Source of the DNA: Hypoxylon rubiginosum
Lineage: Eukaryota > Ascomycota > Sordariomycetes > Xylariales > Hypoxylaceae
Direction of reading: 5' to 3'
NCBI GenBank assembly: GCA_902806565.1
Contig: CADCXA010000011.1
Location: 186,001 to 250,000, forward strand
DNA: 64,000 nucleotides
A model generated the notes under the pieces. The model did not search any database. It worked only from the letters and a program-made list of their open reading frames with translations, and was not told where the DNA came from. Numbering within the stretch: position 1 is the stretch's first letter; each line of letters starts with the position of its first letter. The position numbers were made by a program, and so were the translations under genes. Of this stretch, positions 62,612 through 64,000 are shown one piece after another.

Positions 62612-64000
62612 ATGGGTATCCCCGCTGCCTTCCGATGGCTTTCCAACAAGTACCCCAAAATTATATCACCTGTCGTAGAGGATAGGCCGGTTGAGATGGA
62701 AGATGGCATCGTTTTTCCTGTCGACACCACGAGACCCAATCCAAATGGAGAAGAGTTTGATAATCTGTACCTAGACATGAATGGGATTGTGCATCCCTGC
62801 TCTCATCCCGAGGATAGGCCTGCTCCTAAAGACGAGGAAGAGATGATGCTGGAGATTTTCAAGTATACAGACCGTGTAGTCAACATGGTTCGCCCGAGGA
62901 AACTGCTCATGATTGCTATTGGTAAGTTGCTCCATTGCCTGTTACTGCTACTCGTTGCGACGCATGCTAACCCATTCGCAGATGGTGTTGCGCCTCGTGC
63001 TAAGATGAACCAGCAGCGGTCCCGACGGTTCCGTTCTGCCCAAGAAGCTAAAGAGAAGCAGGCCGATAAAGAGGAGCTATTCAAAATGATTAAGCAACAG
63101 AATGGCGGCGTATTGCCACCTGAGACGCTTGAAGAAATATCTAAGAAGGCCTTCGACTCTAACGCCATCACACCCGGCACACCTTTTATGGATATACTGG
63201 CCGGAAGTTTGAGATATTGGTGTGCCTATAAGCTTAACACCGACCCCGGTTGGGCCAACACGAAAGTCATCATATCCGATGCTACAGTGCCCGGGGAGGG
63301 CGAACACAAGATCATGAACTTTATCCGCTCCCAGAGAACATCGCCCGACCATGACCCCAACACGAGACACGTCATCTATGGATTAGATGCTGACTTGATC
63401 ATGCTTGGGCTTGCCACCCACGAGCCCCATTTTCGTGTGCTTCGAGAAGACGTCTTTTTCCAGGAGGGTAAGGCCAGAACCTGCAAACTCTGTGGTCAGA
63501 AGGGCCACGACGCGCAAAGTTGCCGTGGCGCCGCCAAAGAGAAAGATGGTGAGTTCGACGAGAAGGACAAAGCTGTCCCGCTGAAACCGTTTATCTGGCT
63601 TCACGTTTCTGTACTGCGAGAATATCTTGCCGTTGAACTTGACGTGCCTGGATTGCCTTTCCGCTTTGACCTGGAACGTGCTATTGATGATTGGGTGTTC
63701 ATGTGCTCTTTTGTTGGCAACGATTTCCTCCCTCATCTTCCCGCCCTCGAAATTCGCGAGAATGGTATCGATACCTTAACCGCTATCTGGAGGGATAACC
63801 TGCCTCATATGGGTGGCTTTCTCACCAAAGATGGCCATGTCAATCTTGAGAGGGCTCAGTACATTCTAAGTGGCCTAGCGAAACAGGAGGATGCCATTTT
63901 CAGGAAACGAAAGGAGGTTGAAGACCGAAGGGAAGCTGGCTTCAAGAGGCGAAAGCTGCAGCAGGATCAGAGGGACGCACGTAATGGTGGCCGGAATGGC
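62612..64000 (+). CDS. RAT1: Nuclear 5'-3' exoribonuclease RAT1/XRN2, N-terminal part (cut by window end)
   Basis: Two exons are visible (62612-62921 and 62982 to the window edge), encoding the first 443 residues of a protein normally near 1,000. RAT1 degrades RNA from 5' monophosphate ends in the nucleus, processes rRNA and snoRNA, and terminates Pol II by the torpedo mechanism. Catalytic-domain blocks are [16 protein letters not shown], the [17 protein letters not shown] acidic motif, [17 protein letters not shown], the [19 protein letters not shown] stretch and [21 protein letters not shown] zinc knuckle ([14 protein letters not shown], about 271-284) is typical of fungal RAT1, not of the cytoplasmic XRN1. 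The sequence ends in a charged stretch ([20 protein letters not shown]). The intron has a consensus GTAAGT donor. Confidence 0.96.
   Translation, partial: MGIPAAFRWLSNKYPKIISPVVEDRPVEMEDGIVFPVDTTRPNPNGEEFDNLYLDMNGIVHPCSHPEDRPAPKDEEEMMLEIFKYTDRVVNMVRPRKLLMIAIGKLLHCLLLLLVATHANPFADGVAPRAKMNQQRSRRFRSAQEAKEKQADKEELFKMIKQQNGGVLPPETLEEISKKAFDSNAITPGTPFMDILAGSLRYWCAYKLNTDPGWANTKVIISDATVPGEGEHKIMNFIRSQRTSPDHDPNTRHVIYGLDADLIMLGLATHEPHFRVLREDVFFQEGKARTCKLCGQKGHDAQSCRGAAKEKDGEFDEKDKAVPLKPFIWLHVSVLREYLAVELDVPGLPFRFDLERAIDDWVFMCSFVGNDFLPHLPALEIRENGIDTLTAIWRDNLPHMGGFLTKDGHVNLERAQYILSGLAKQEDAIFRKRKEVEDRREAGFKRRKLQQDQRDARNGGRNG

Overview
The window is nuclear DNA of a filamentous ascomycete, most likely a Sordariomycete. 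Genes are split by short GT-AG introns (about 44-160 nt), many with CTAAC/CTGAC-like branch sites just before the acceptor. The gene families present are typical of that group: HET, fungal NLR, Pth11-like, fungal OTT_1508-type deaminase, ARS-binding protein 2. The order cannot be fixed from sequence alone. All gene models below were joined by hand from exon phase and family conservation.

The layout has two parts. From about 2.9 to 29 kb the window is gene-poor and accessory. It holds a 1,565-residue NLR-like receptor (alpha/beta hydrolase, NACHT, ankyrin, zinc finger), a Pth11-like seven-helix membrane protein, an acidic protein of unknown family, a HET-domain protein, a small secreted protein, a small membrane protein, and an apparent fusion of an OTT_1508-like deaminase with a MYND zinc finger. 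Long intergenic stretches lie between them, including a 155-bp RNA polymerase III-like unit at 25570-25724. Several of these families are known from fungal non-self recognition, so the block resembles a self/non-self compartment.

The rest is housekeeping and more densely packed. On the left edge are an ARMH3/DUF1741-like gene (cut by the window start) and ISA1 (mitochondrial Fe-S assembly). From 29.5 kb onward come GGC1 (mitochondrial GTP/GDP carrier), RPC82 (Pol III), QCR2 (complex III), ATP15 (ATP synthase epsilon), NAA35/MAK10 (NatC), a PMP47-like peroxisomal carrier, an ARS-binding protein 2 homologue, an MFS sugar/polyol transporter, an MscS channel with an EF hand, PRMT3, USO1 (Golgi tether) and the 5' part of RAT1/XRN2 (cut by the window end).

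Two conserved genes, RPC82 and the MFS transporter, each carry an apparent one-base insertion that breaks the frame. With a 24-base C tract and a 20-base T tract elsewhere, this makes sequence errors at least possible. No rRNA genes, CRISPR arrays, intact tRNA genes or recognisable transposase/reverse-transcriptase genes were seen.
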